A stretch of 51,754 nucleotides of DNA, from positions 1 through 51,754 of the forward strand of contig NZ_CABFPH010000036.1 of assembly GCF_902141845.1 (NCBI RefSeq), written 5' to 3'. Origin of the DNA: Methylobacterium symbioticum (lineage in GTDB: Bacteria > Pseudomonadota > Alphaproteobacteria > Rhizobiales > Beijerinckiaceae). The position numbers and the translations under genes are program-made. Positions 35,284-43,458 of this stretch are shown one piece after another; within the stretch, counting starts at the first letter, position 1, and the number at the start of each line of letters is the position of its first letter. Below the pieces are notes generated by a model, which was not told where the DNA came from, ran no database searches, and worked only from the letters and a program-made list of their open reading frames with translations.

Positions 35284-36030
35284 ATGGCCGGCCATTCGCA
35301 GTTCAAGAACATCATGCACCGCAAGGGCCGCGTGGACGCGGTCCGCTCCAAGGTGTTCGGCAAGCTCGCCCGCGAGATCACGGTCGCGGCCAAGCTCGGC
35401 ACGCCGGACCCGGCGATGAACCCGCGCCTGCGCGCCGCCATCCTCGCGGCGCGCGCCGAGAACATGCCCAAGGACAATATCGAGCGCGCCATCAAGAAGG
35501 CGGCCGGCGCCGACGGCGAGAACTACGAGGAGATCCGCTACGAGGGCTACGGTCCGGGCGGCGCGGCCCTCATCGTCGAGGCGCAGACCGACAACCGCAA
35601 CCGCACGGCCTCCGACGTGCGCTCGGCCTTCACCAAGTCGGGCGGCAGCCTCGCCGAGACCGGCGCGGTGGCCTTCATGTTCGACCGGGTCGGAGTCATC
35701 GCCTTCCCCGCCTCGGTGGCGGATGCCGACACCATGCTGGAGGCCGCGATCGAGGCCGGCGCCGACGACGTGCGCTCGGACGAGAGCGGCCACGAGGTCA
35801 CCTGCGCGCAGGACGCCTATGGCGAGGTCGGCAAGGCGCTGGAGGCCCGCTTCGGCGAGCCCGTGCGGACCGGGCTCGTCTGGAAGGCGCAGAACACGAT
35901 CGATGTCGATGACGAGACCGGTGAGAAGCTCGTCCGTTTGGTCGAGGTGATCGAGGATCAGGACGACGTGCAGAACGTCTACGTGAACTTCGCCCTCTCC
36001 GAGGCGCTGGTGGCCAAGCTCGGAGACTGA
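35284..36030 (+). CDS. yebC: YebC/PmpR-family regulatory protein
   Basis: The protein has 248 residues and starts [19 protein letters not shown], the near-invariant family opening (commonly MAGHSKWANI). [29 protein letters not shown] and [17 protein letters not shown] blocks follow. YebC proteins act as transcription regulators or translation factors that relieve ribosome stalling, depending on the lineage. In alphaproteobacteria it often sits by ruvC, which is not present here. It ends just before the first composite palindromic element. Confidence 0.95.
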   Translation: MAGHSQFKNIMHRKGRVDAVRSKVFGKLAREITVAAKLGTPDPAMNPRLRAAILAARAENMPKDNIERAIKKAAGADGENYEEIRYEGYGPGGAALIVEAQTDNRNRTASDVRSAFTKSGGSLAETGAVAFMFDRVGVIAFPASVADADTMLEAAIEAGADDVRSDESGHEVTCAQDAYGEVGKALEARFGEPVRTGLVWKAQNTIDVDDETGEKLVRLVEVIEDQDDVQNVYVNFALSEALVAKLGD

Positions 36031-36041
36031 GTTCAGGGTTT

Positions 36042-36134
36042 CCAAAGGGATCATCCCTTTGGCGGGGTGCCGGGGCAGCGCCCCGGCGCTTTCCCGGGCT
36101 CTGCCCGGACCCGCGAGAGGGGTGACCCCTCTCG
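36042..36134. repeat. Composite palindromic intergenic element, copy 1
   Basis: Three palindromes lie in order: CCAAAGGGATCATCCCTTTGG (36042-36062), GCCGGGGC-AGC-GCCCCGGC (36069-36087) and CGAGAGGGG-TGA-CCCCTCTCG (36114-36134). GGGCTCTGCCCGGACCCG lies between the last two. The order and central motif match the inverted copy at 37516-37610. It lies between the yebC stop and the ureidoglycolate lyase stop, where it could also act as a terminator for both. Confidence 0.8.
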
Positions 36135-36143
36135 ACTCCCGGA

Positions 36144-36644
36144 TCATCCCGGCAGATGGATCGTCCAGGGCTCCTCGAAGACGTACTCTTCGAGGTTCAC
36201 GCCTGGGCCGCCCCGGTCCACCACGGCGAAGGCCTGGGGCGCCCCGAACGGGGTCAGCACGCCGTGCCAGGTGTTCATGGCGTAGGCGACGCCCTGGCCC
36301 GGGGCCGTGACGAAGGCCTGCGGACGCCCGGGGCGGCCGCCCTCGTCCGGGCAGACCACGACGAGGAAGGGCGCGTCGTCGAGCGGCAGGAAGGCCTGCG
36401 CGCCCAGCGGATGGCGCTCGACCAGGCTCAAGGCCAGCGGCACCGGATAGGGCTCGGCCTCCACGAGGCCGATCACCACCTGCGCGCCCTCGCCCGCGAC
36501 GTCGATCCGCGCGAGGTCGTGGAAGCGGCGGGCCTTGCCGGCATTCATCGGGCGGGGGGCGGCGCCGTCCTTGTCGATGACGGTCCCGAAGGGCGCGAAG
36601 GCCTCCCGCGTCAGGGCCTGCGCGGTGACGCTGCGGCCGCTCAC
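36144..36644 (-). CDS. allA: Ureidoglycolate lyase
   Basis: This 166-residue cupin-like enzyme splits ureidoglycolate into glyoxylate and urea, the last step of purine-ureide breakdown. Typical blocks are TREAFAPFGTVID, FLPLDDAPFLVVVCPDE and GVAYAMNTWHGVL, with the WH motif near the active site. The GTG at 36644 overlaps the stop of the upstream ureidoglycine aminohydrolase gene (GTGA), so the two are coupled. AllA is typically about 160-170 residues, as here. Confidence 0.88.
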   Translation of the reverse strand: MSGRSVTAQALTREAFAPFGTVIDKDGAAPRPMNAGKARRFHDLARIDVAGEGAQVVIGLVEAEPYPVPLALSLVERHPLGAQAFLPLDDAPFLVVVCPDEGGRPGRPQAFVTAPGQGVAYAMNTWHGVLTPFGAPQAFAVVDRGGPGVNLEEYVFEEPWTIHLPG

Positions 36645-37480
36645 CGGGCGCCCCCGCGGGGCTTCAGCGCGGCGTGGCGGTTCACGTCCTTGTAGAGCAG
36701 GTAGCGGAACGGCCCGGGGCCGCCCGCGTAGCAGGCCTGCGGGCAGAAGGCGCGCAGCCACATGAAGTCGCCGGCCTCGACCTCGACCCAGTCGCGGTTG
36801 AGCTTGTAGACCGCCTTGCCCTCCAGCACGAACAGGCCGTGCTCCATCACATGGGTCTCCTCGAAGGGGATCGAGGCGCCGGGCCGGAAGGTGACGAGGT
36901 TGACGTGCATGTCGTGGCGCACGTCGTCCGAGGCGACGAAGCGGGTGGTGGCCCAGGCCCCGTCCGTGCCCGGCATCGGCGCCGGCTCGATCTCGGATTC
37001 GTGGGCCAGGAAGGACTCGGGCGCGTCGACGCCCGGCACCCGCTCGTAGGCCTTGCGGATCCAGTGGAAGCGGGCCGGCTCCGCGCCCGCGTTGCGGAGC
37101 GACCACGTGGCGCCGGGGGCGAGATAGGCATAGGCGCCGGGGCGCAGGGCGCTCTCGCGCCCGTCCAGGGTGAGGCTTGGAGTGCCCTCCACCACGAAGA
37201 GCACGCCCTCGGCCTCCGGATCGGGCTCCGGCCGCGCGCTGCCGCCGCCAGGGGCGACCTCCATCAGGTACTGCGCGAAGGTCTCGGAGAAGCCGGACAG
37301 CGGCCGCGACAGCATCCAGGCGCGGGTCTTCTCCCAGAAGGGCAGGACGCTGGTGACGATGTCGCTCATCACGCCCTTCGGGATGACCGCGTAGGCCTCG
37401 GTGAACACGGCCCGGCCGGTCATCAGGGCGGTCTGGGGCGGCAGGCCCCCGCAGGGCGGGTTGTAGGGCGAAGCGCTCAT
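36641..37480 (-). CDS. allE: (S)-ureidoglycine aminohydrolase, bicupin
   Basis: This 279-residue double-cupin manganese enzyme converts ureidoglycine to ureidoglycolate and ammonia. The N-terminal cupin is about 60-130 (SETFAQYLMEVAPGGG, LRPGAYAYLAPGATW), and the C-terminal cupin is about 185-265 with VTFRPGASIPFEETHVMEHGL and EAGDFMWLRAFCPQACYAGG. The metal-ligand pattern E-H-H is consistent with the family. The ATG at 37480 follows the family N-terminus (MSASPYNPPCGGLPPQT). It is the first gene of an allE-allA pair, about 150 bases downstream of dctA across a palindromic element. Confidence 0.88.
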   Translation of the reverse strand: MSASPYNPPCGGLPPQTALMTGRAVFTEAYAVIPKGVMSDIVTSVLPFWEKTRAWMLSRPLSGFSETFAQYLMEVAPGGGSARPEPDPEAEGVLFVVEGTPSLTLDGRESALRPGAYAYLAPGATWSLRNAGAEPARFHWIRKAYERVPGVDAPESFLAHESEIEPAPMPGTDGAWATTRFVASDDVRHDMHVNLVTFRPGASIPFEETHVMEHGLFVLEGKAVYKLNRDWVEVEAGDFMWLRAFCPQACYAGGPGPFRYLLYKDVNRHAALKPRGGAR

Positions 37481-37515
37481 CTCGGGACCTTCGTGCATCG
37501 GCGCGTTCCGGGTGT

Positions 37516-37610
37516 CGAGAGGGATCATCCCTCTTGCGGGTCCGGGCGGAGCCCGTGGATATTCGCAAGGGCTTTGCCCCTGCACCCCACCAAAGGGATG
37601 ATCCCTTTGG
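37516..37610. repeat. Composite palindromic intergenic element, copy 2 (inverted)
   Basis: Palindromes are at 37516-37535 (CGAGAGGGATCATCCCTCTTG) and 37590-37610 (CCAAAGGGATGATCCCTTTGG). Between them are CGGGCGGAGCCCG and GGGCTTTGCCCC hairpins. Read on the minus strand, the order of parts is the same as copy 1 on the plus strand. The pair therefore brackets allE and allA in opposite orientation. Confidence 0.8.
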
Positions 37611-37628
37611 GAACCCGGGATTGCGGCG

Positions 37629-38942
37629 TCATCGGGCGGGGCGGGCCTCGGCCGCGGGTACGGTCAGCGCCGCCTCGGTGTCGAGGGCGACCTCGCCGTC
37701 GAGGACGCGGTGCGCCTGCGCCCGGTCGATGTCGCCCTCCCAGGCGGCGATCACCACGGTGGCCACGCAATTGCCGATCAGGTTGCCGAGCGCCCGGGCG
37801 ATGCCGACGAACCAGTCCACCGACAGGACGAGGACGAGGCCGATCACCGGGATGTCCGGCACCGCCGAGAGGGTCGCGGCCAGCACCACGATCGCCGAGC
37901 CCGGGATGCCGTGCGCGCCCTTCGAGGTCAGGAGCGCGATGCCGAGGATCAGGAGCAGGTGGCCGAAGGAGAGCGGCGTGTTTGTCGCCTGCGCGATGAA
38001 CACGGTGGCCAGCGTCAGGTAGAGCGAGAAGGCGTCGAGGTTGAAGGAGTAGCCGGTCGGGATCACGAGGCCGACGGTCGAATCCTTGATGCCGAGCCGC
38101 TCCAGCTTGCGCATCACCTGGGGCAGCACGCTGTCGGACGAGGCGGTGCCGGCCACCACCGTCAGCTCCTCGCGCAGGTAGGCCAGCAGCTTCAGGATGC
38201 TGAACCCCGCCGCCCGCATGATGGCGCCGAGCACCACGAAGACGAAGAAGGCGACGCCCGCGTAGAACAGCCCCACCAGCAGGCCGAGCTGCTTGAGCGA
38301 GCCGACGCCGTACTTGCCCACCGTGAAGGCGACCGCGCCGAGCACGCCCAGCGGCGCGAGGCGCACGATGAAGCCGATCACCTTGAACAGGACGTTGGTG
38401 ATGCGCTCGATGCTCTCGGCGAGCGGCCGTCCCGGCTCGCCCAGCAGTGCGAGGCCGGAGCCGAACAGGATGGCGATCAGGAGCACCTGCAGGATGTCGC
38501 CCTTGGCGAAGGCGTCCACCACCGTGGTCGGGATCAGCTTCATCAGGAAGTCGACCGTGCCGGTCACCTGCCCGACGCGGTCGGTGTAGGGGCTGAGCGC
38601 CTTGGCATCGAGGCTCGCCGTGTCGACGTTCATGCCGTGGCCCGGCGCGAACAGGTAGGCCAGCACGATGCCGAGCACGAGGGCGATGGTGGTCACCACC
38701 TCGAAGTAGATCAGCGCCTTGAGCCCGACGCGGCCGACCTTGCGCAGGTCGCCGGCCCCGACGATGCCGTGCACCACCACGCCGAAGACCAGGGGCGCGA
38801 TCGCCATCTTGATGAGCTTGATGAAGCCGTCGCCGAGCGGCTTCAGCGCCACGGCGAATTCGGGCCACACGATCCCGAGGACGACGCCCGCCGCGAGCGC
38901 GAGCACCACCTGGCCGAACAGCGATCTGAGGAATCCTGGCAT
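37629..38942 (-). CDS. dctA: C4-dicarboxylate transporter, DctA family
   Basis: DctA (437 residues) is an inner-membrane proton- or sodium-coupled carrier for succinate, malate and fumarate. Visible are about eight to nine helical segments, PLVFGVVVHGIVGAGDLRKVGRVG, the hairpin motif GTASSDSVLPQVM (normally GTSSSESVLP), and VIPTGYSFNLDAFSLY with the substrate-site Asn. The Ala and Asp substitutions in the hairpin are mild. It is divergent from the LysR gene and upstream of the ureide genes. Linkage suggests control by that regulator, but this is inferred. Confidence 0.93.
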   Translation of the reverse strand: MPGFLRSLFGQVVLALAAGVVLGIVWPEFAVALKPLGDGFIKLIKMAIAPLVFGVVVHGIVGAGDLRKVGRVGLKALIYFEVVTTIALVLGIVLAYLFAPGHGMNVDTASLDAKALSPYTDRVGQVTGTVDFLMKLIPTTVVDAFAKGDILQVLLIAILFGSGLALLGEPGRPLAESIERITNVLFKVIGFIVRLAPLGVLGAVAFTVGKYGVGSLKQLGLLVGLFYAGVAFFVFVVLGAIMRAAGFSILKLLAYLREELTVVAGTASSDSVLPQVMRKLERLGIKDSTVGLVIPTGYSFNLDAFSLYLTLATVFIAQATNTPLSFGHLLLILGIALLTSKGAHGIPGSAIVVLAATLSAVPDIPVIGLVLVLSVDWFVGIARALGNLIGNCVATVVIAAWEGDIDRAQAHRVLDGEVALDTEAALTVPAAEARPAR

Positions 38943-39102
38943 CGCTCCCTCCCGGGTCGCCGCCCCCGCTCCCGCGGCATGGGGCCGGCTGTCAGCGACG
39001 GGGGTGCAGGACCTTCGCAGGAAGGGTGCGCCTCACGAATTCGTACGTCCAATATTTTGTTCGTTCGAATCAAGACGCCCGGCGACATGATAGCGGTAGG
39101 CC
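38943..39102. promoter_or_regulatory. Divergent dctA / LysR promoter-operator region
   Basis: The block at 39038-39070 is strikingly AT-rich for this genome and holds TTCGTACG and CGTTCGAA half-palindromes around CCAATATTTTG. That is a plausible LysR binding region overlapping both promoters. Boundaries and sites are inferred. Confidence 0.45.
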
Positions 39103-39993
39103 ATGGAACTCCGGCATCTCCGCTACTTCGTGGCCGTCGCCGAGCGGCTGAGCTTCACCGCGGCGGCGGAGGATCTCGGCGTCTCGCAGCCGCCGCTGAG
39201 CCAGCAGATCCGCGACCTCGAGACGGAGCTGCGCACGGAGCTGTTCCGGCGCACCAGCCGGCGGGTCGCGCTCACCGAGGCGGGGCAGGTCTTCCTCGGC
39301 CACGCGCGGGCGATCCTGGCCCAGGTCGGCCAAGCCAGCGAGGCCGCCCGCGCCGTGGGCGAGGGCCGGACGGGGATCCTGACCATCGGCCTGACCGGCT
39401 CGGTCCTCAACGGGCCGCTCGGGCGCCTGATCCGCGTGTTCGAGGCCCGCTACCCGGAGGTCGAGATCCGTCTGCATCAGGCCTCGCCGGAGGCGCAGCA
39501 GGCGGCCTTGCGGGCGGGGCGGACGGATCTCAGCTTCCTGCGCAGCCCGCCGGAGGATCCGGACCTCACCGTGGTGCCGGCCTGGCCCGAGCGGGTCGGC
39601 GTGGCGCTGCCGGAGGACCATCCGCGCGCGGCCCAGGCGAGCCTGTCGCTTACGGACCTCGCGGGCGAGCGCTACCTCTCGCTGCGGCGCGCCGATTCCC
39701 GCTTCGCGAACCTGCTCTGGGAGGCCTGCCTCGCGCAGGGCTTCGTGCCGCAGCTCTCGCACGAGGTGGTGGAGGCGCAGGCCCTGATGAGCCTGGTCTC
39801 CGCCGGGCTCGGCGTCGCGCTGGTGCCCGAGCAGGTCGGCCGCCTGCCCCATCCCGGCGTCGCCTACCGGCCCCTCGACGAGCCCGCGCCGCGCGCCGAT
39901 GTCAGCGCCCTCTACCGGGCGCCGCCGAGTCCGGTCGTGACGAACTTCCTGTCGCTGCTGCGGGACGGCGGTCAGCCCCGTCCCGCTGCGTGA
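39103..39993 (+). CDS. LysR-family transcriptional regulator
   Basis: The protein has 296 residues. The HTH (about 1-60) reads MELRHLRYFVAVAERLSFTA, then LGVSQPPLSQQIRDLE, a very typical LysR start close to the CatR/BenM group. The effector domain includes LTIGLTGSVLNGPL and SLVSAGLGVALVPEQ. It is divergent from dctA-allE-allA and is the obvious candidate regulator for them. The inducer is unknown. Confidence 0.92.
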   Translation: MELRHLRYFVAVAERLSFTAAAEDLGVSQPPLSQQIRDLETELRTELFRRTSRRVALTEAGQVFLGHARAILAQVGQASEAARAVGEGRTGILTIGLTGSVLNGPLGRLIRVFEARYPEVEIRLHQASPEAQQAALRAGRTDLSFLRSPPEDPDLTVVPAWPERVGVALPEDHPRAAQASLSLTDLAGERYLSLRRADSRFANLLWEACLAQGFVPQLSHEVVEAQALMSLVSAGLGVALVPEQVGRLPHPGVAYRPLDEPAPRADVSALYRAPPSPVVTNFLSLLRDGGQPRPAA

Positions 39994-40329
39994 TCAGCCG
40001 GGCGGGATCACCTCGATCTGCAGGCCGCCGTAATAGGCCGCGAGGTTGTCGATATCGGTGTCGCCGAGCTCCTTGGCGACGACGTTCATGATCGGGTTGC
40101 TGCGCGTGCCGTCGCGGTACTCCTTGAGGGCCTTGACGAGATAGGGCTCGACCTGACCGGCGAGGTTCGGTGCCTCCGGCATCTTCGAGAGCCCGTCGAG
40201 GCCGTGGCAGGTCTGGCAGGCGGCCGCGCGCTTGCGCCCGGCCGCCGCGTCCCCGCCGGCCCGCGCGGGCAGGCCCGCGAGGAGGGATGCGGCCGCCAGG
40301 GCGACCGCGACGCCGCCGCGTCCCCTCAT
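39994..40329 (-). CDS. c-type cytochrome
   Basis: This 111-residue periplasmic protein has a signal peptide (MRGRGGVAVALAAASLLAGLPARA), a single haem site CQTCHG near residues 38-43, a likely distal Met in SNPIMNVV, and the class I C-terminal helix (DNLAAYYGGLQI). It overlaps the upstream sugar dehydrogenase by four bases, so it is very likely its electron acceptor. Its converging neighbour is the LysR gene. Confidence 0.9.
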   Translation of the reverse strand: MRGRGGVAVALAAASLLAGLPARAGGDAAAGRKRAAACQTCHGLDGLSKMPEAPNLAGQVEPYLVKALKEYRDGTRSNPIMNVVAKELGDTDIDNLAAYYGGLQIEVIPPG

Positions 40330-41609
40330 TGGGCGTCGCCCTCGTAGGAGATGCGGTAGATCGCGCCCGCCGTGTCGTCGGAGACGAGGAGCGAGCCGTC
40401 GAGCAGCATCGCCACATCCACGGGGCGGCCGAGATACTCGCCGTCCTTGGTCAGCCAGCCCTCCGCGAAGGGCTTCACCGCGGCGACCTTGCCGTCCGCG
40501 CCGAGGCTCGCGAACATGATCCGCGCGCCGACCGGCTCGGAGCGGTTCCACGAGCCGTGCTCGGCGATGAACAGGCCGCCGCGATAGGTCTTGGGGAACT
40601 GCTTGCCGTTATAGACGATCAGGCCGAGATCGGCCGCGTGCGGCGGCAGCTCCGCCAGCGGGGCGACCGTGCCGGCGGGCGGGGTCTGGTCCTTGTACTC
40701 GGTGGTGCGGACGCTGCCGCCGCCGTACCAGGGGAAGCCGAAATTCTCGCCGGCCTTGGTCGCGCGGTTCAATTCGCCCGGCGGCGTGTCGTCGCCCATG
40801 CCGTCGACTTGGTTGTCGGTGAACCAGAGCGACTTGTCGGCGGCGAAATCGATCCCGACCGAGTTGCGGATGCCGGTGGCGAAGACCTCGCGGTTCTTGC
40901 CGTCCGCGTCGAGGCGGATGATCCCGCCGATGCCGGTCTTCGCATAGAGGTCGAGCTTGTCCGCGGGCGGCACGTTGTAGGGCTGGCCGAGGGCGATGTA
41001 GGTCTTGCCGTCCGGCCCCACCCGGCAGACCCGGGCGGTGTGGTTGTAGCTCTCCTCGCCAGGCGGGATCAGCTCACCCTGCTTGACCACGATGCCGGCG
41101 GCGACGTCCGGGTTCTCGTAGAAGAACTCGGCCGCCGGGAAGGCCAGCACCCGGTTCTGCTCGACCACGGTGAGCACGCCGTCCTTCGAGAAGCAGACGC
41201 CGTTCGGGATCTTGAAGTCGATGCCCGGCGCGAAGGCGCGCACCTCGTCGGCGACGCGGTCCTTGTCGCGGTCGGTCACCGTGTAGATCTTGGACTTGCG
41301 GGTGCCGACGAAGAGCACGCCCGCATTGGGGCCGACCGCGATGGCGCGGGCATCGGGCACCACCGCGTAGAGATCGATCTTGAAGCCCTCGGGCAGCTTG
41401 ATCTTGGCGAGCGTCTTGCGGATCGCGTCCGCGCGCCGGCCCGTCTGCGGGATCTCGGGGGCCGGGGCGGTGCCGGTGCTCTTGAAGGCCTGGAGCTTCT
41501 CGAGGTCGTCCGTCTTGGACTTGGTCTCGGCCGGGGCTGCGCCCTGGGCCAGGGCACCGGTGACGAGGACCACGCTCCCGAGGAGCGCGGCGAGGATCTG
41601 CGATCGCAT
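40326..41609 (-). CDS. PQQ-dependent sugar dehydrogenase, sorbosone dehydrogenase type
   Basis: This 427-residue exported six-bladed beta-propeller oxidoreductase has a signal peptide ending ALAQG. Family blocks are ARAIAVGPNAGVLFVGTRKS, IPNGVCFSKDG, GIRNSVGIDFAADKSLWFTDNQ (the Asn/Asp metal and PQQ region) and FIAEHGSWNRSEPVG. It presumably oxidises sugar or aldehyde substrates in the periplasm with electrons to the adjoining cytochrome c. Methylobacterium-type organisms make PQQ, so the cofactor is plausible. The substrate is unknown. Confidence 0.9.
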   Translation of the reverse strand: MRSQILAALLGSVVLVTGALAQGAAPAETKSKTDDLEKLQAFKSTGTAPAPEIPQTGRRADAIRKTLAKIKLPEGFKIDLYAVVPDARAIAVGPNAGVLFVGTRKSKIYTVTDRDKDRVADEVRAFAPGIDFKIPNGVCFSKDGVLTVVEQNRVLAFPAAEFFYENPDVAAGIVVKQGELIPPGEESYNHTARVCRVGPDGKTYIALGQPYNVPPADKLDLYAKTGIGGIIRLDADGKNREVFATGIRNSVGIDFAADKSLWFTDNQVDGMGDDTPPGELNRATKAGENFGFPWYGGGSVRTTEYKDQTPPAGTVAPLAELPPHAADLGLIVYNGKQFPKTYRGGLFIAEHGSWNRSEPVGARIMFASLGADGKVAAVKPFAEGWLTKDGEYLGRPVDVAMLLDGSLLVSDDTAGAIYRISYEGDAQ

Positions 41610-41735
41610 GGATGTTCCTTCCCGATGGCCGCCCCGTGACCGGGCGTTGCGGGAAGTGTTGCGCGCGAGAGAGAAGCGGGCAAGGCGACCGGGTGACGGC
41701 CGGGCGCGGCTGTCCGCGCCCCGCGCCGCTCTCGC

Positions 41736-43238
41736 TCAGGCCACCTTGCGCGGCACCAGGCGCTCGCTGCCGAGCGCGGCCTCGGCACCCGAGACGCCGG
41801 CCTCGGTGTACTCGGCATCCTCGTTGACCCGCCAGACATCGTGGCGGCGCTGCCCGGCCAGGATGTTCTCGACGGTCAGCATGGCCGTCATCATGGCGTG
41901 GTCCTGGTTGTTGTACTTGTGCATGCCGTTGCGGCCGACGAGGTGCAGGGTCGGGAAGTCCCGCTCCAGCTCCAGCCGCACGGTGGCGACGTTGTCGGCG
42001 TAGGATTCGTCGTAGACCGGATAGGCCTTGGGCTGGCGCACCACGCAGGCATCGACCACGTCGGCGGGGTCGATCAGGCCGATCTTGCCGATCTCGGCCT
42101 TGGCCAGCGCCACGAGGTCGGCATCCGAGCTCGACCAGAGACCGTCGCCCTCGAAGCAGAAATATTCGAGCCCGAGGCAGGTATGGCCGGCGTCGGGCAC
42201 CATCTCGGGCGACCAGGACAGGAAGTTCTGCACGCGGCCGACCTTCACGGACGGATCGTGGATGTAGATCCAGTTGTCGGGAAACGTCCGGTCCGACTTG
42301 GCGATGAGCGCCACGGTGAGGAAGTCGCGGTATTGCAGCGCGCGGGCGTTGAAGGTGCTCAAGGGGCGCGGCCGGATCGAATCCACCAATTCGCGCACCG
42401 GCGCGGAGGAGACCACGTGGCGGGCGGTGTGGGTCTCGCGGCTGCCGTCGCCGAGGAGCACGCTCACCGTCCAGATGCCGGTGGCGGCGTCGAAGCTCAG
42501 CCCGTCCACGCTCCGGTCGTGGAGGATCCGTCCGCCCTGGGCGGCGATCTTGGCGGCGGCGGCCTCCCACATCATGCCGGGGCCGCGGCGGGGATAGCGG
42601 AAGGATTCGATCAGCGTCTTGATCACCGGCTCGCCGGCCTTCTGCTTCGGCTTCAGGCCGAGGGAGCGGCCGAGCGCGTCGCGGATGGCGGCGCCGAGGT
42701 CGAGGCCCTTGATGCGCTGGGCCGCCCAGTCCGCGGAGATCGCGTCGCAGGACATGCCCCAGACCTTCTCGGTGTAGGTCTTGAAGAAGATCGAGAACAG
42801 GCGCTCGCCGAACTGGTTGCGCACCCAGTCGTGGAAGCTTTTGGGCTGCTCGATCGGCCGGGCGCGGGCGTAGAGATAGGAGAGCACGCAGGCCGTGCTG
42901 CGGATGACCCCGAGGTTCCGCAGCGCCTCGAAGGCCTTGAGCGGATAGGCGTAGTACTTGCCCTGATAATAGATCCGCGACAGGCGCGGGCGCTCGATGA
43001 AGTCGTCCGGCAGGATCTCGTCCCAGAGATCGACCACCGCCTTCGACTTCGAGAAGAAGCGGTGCCCGCCGATATCGAACAGGTAGCCGTTGTGGGAGAC
43101 GGTGCGCGAGATACCGCCGACCTGGACGGGATCGCGCTCCAGCACCGTGACGGAGCGGCCGTGCTTCGACAGCAGGTATCCGGCCGTGAGGCCCGCCGGC
43201 CCGGCGCCGATGACCAGCGTCTCGGTGTGATGACTCAT
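41736..43238 (-). CDS. FAD/NAD(P)-binding oxidoreductase, UDP-galactopyranose-mutase/amine-oxidase-like
   Basis: This 500-residue flavoprotein has the N-terminal FAD motif GAGPAGLTAGYLLSKHG (about 11-27), VLERDPVQVGGISRT, and YLFDIGGHRFFSKS. TYTEKVWGMSCDAISADWAAQR is typical of a glycan-linked subgroup resembling UDP-galactopyranose mutase and protoporphyrinogen oxidase. NGMHKYNNQDHAMMTAML near the C-terminus forms the second FAD contact. The ATG at 43238 is chosen from the Rossmann motif. Its location by an epimerase and two membrane glycan proteins suggests a role in surface glycans. The exact reaction is not known. Confidence 0.85.
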   Translation of the reverse strand: MSHHTETLVIGAGPAGLTAGYLLSKHGRSVTVLERDPVQVGGISRTVSHNGYLFDIGGHRFFSKSKAVVDLWDEILPDDFIERPRLSRIYYQGKYYAYPLKAFEALRNLGVIRSTACVLSYLYARARPIEQPKSFHDWVRNQFGERLFSIFFKTYTEKVWGMSCDAISADWAAQRIKGLDLGAAIRDALGRSLGLKPKQKAGEPVIKTLIESFRYPRRGPGMMWEAAAAKIAAQGGRILHDRSVDGLSFDAATGIWTVSVLLGDGSRETHTARHVVSSAPVRELVDSIRPRPLSTFNARALQYRDFLTVALIAKSDRTFPDNWIYIHDPSVKVGRVQNFLSWSPEMVPDAGHTCLGLEYFCFEGDGLWSSSDADLVALAKAEIGKIGLIDPADVVDACVVRQPKAYPVYDESYADNVATVRLELERDFPTLHLVGRNGMHKYNNQDHAMMTAMLTVENILAGQRRHDVWRVNEDAEYTEAGVSGAEAALGSERLVPRKVA

Positions 43239-43458
43239 GCGCGGCTCCGGCGGAGCGGCCCGTTCCACGAGGGACGCCCGAATGCGCGGGAGGATCGCAG
43301 GGAAGGGTTAACGAACGCTGTTCCGGGGCCTTGGAGCATTGTCCATGATCCCTGGATCGTGGAACATGCTCTATCGCGTTGCGGGTGACGCATTTTCTTT
43401 CGCGGAGCCGGCATCCACGTCCGCGGAAGATGCTCTTGGCCGGTGAACCGCCCTCTGG

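Noticed and set aside
43239..43458. Possible small plus-strand gene in the gap between the flavoprotein and the epimerase
   Set aside because: The only frame (from about 43379) runs into the epimerase antisense and has no ribosome-binding site or domain.
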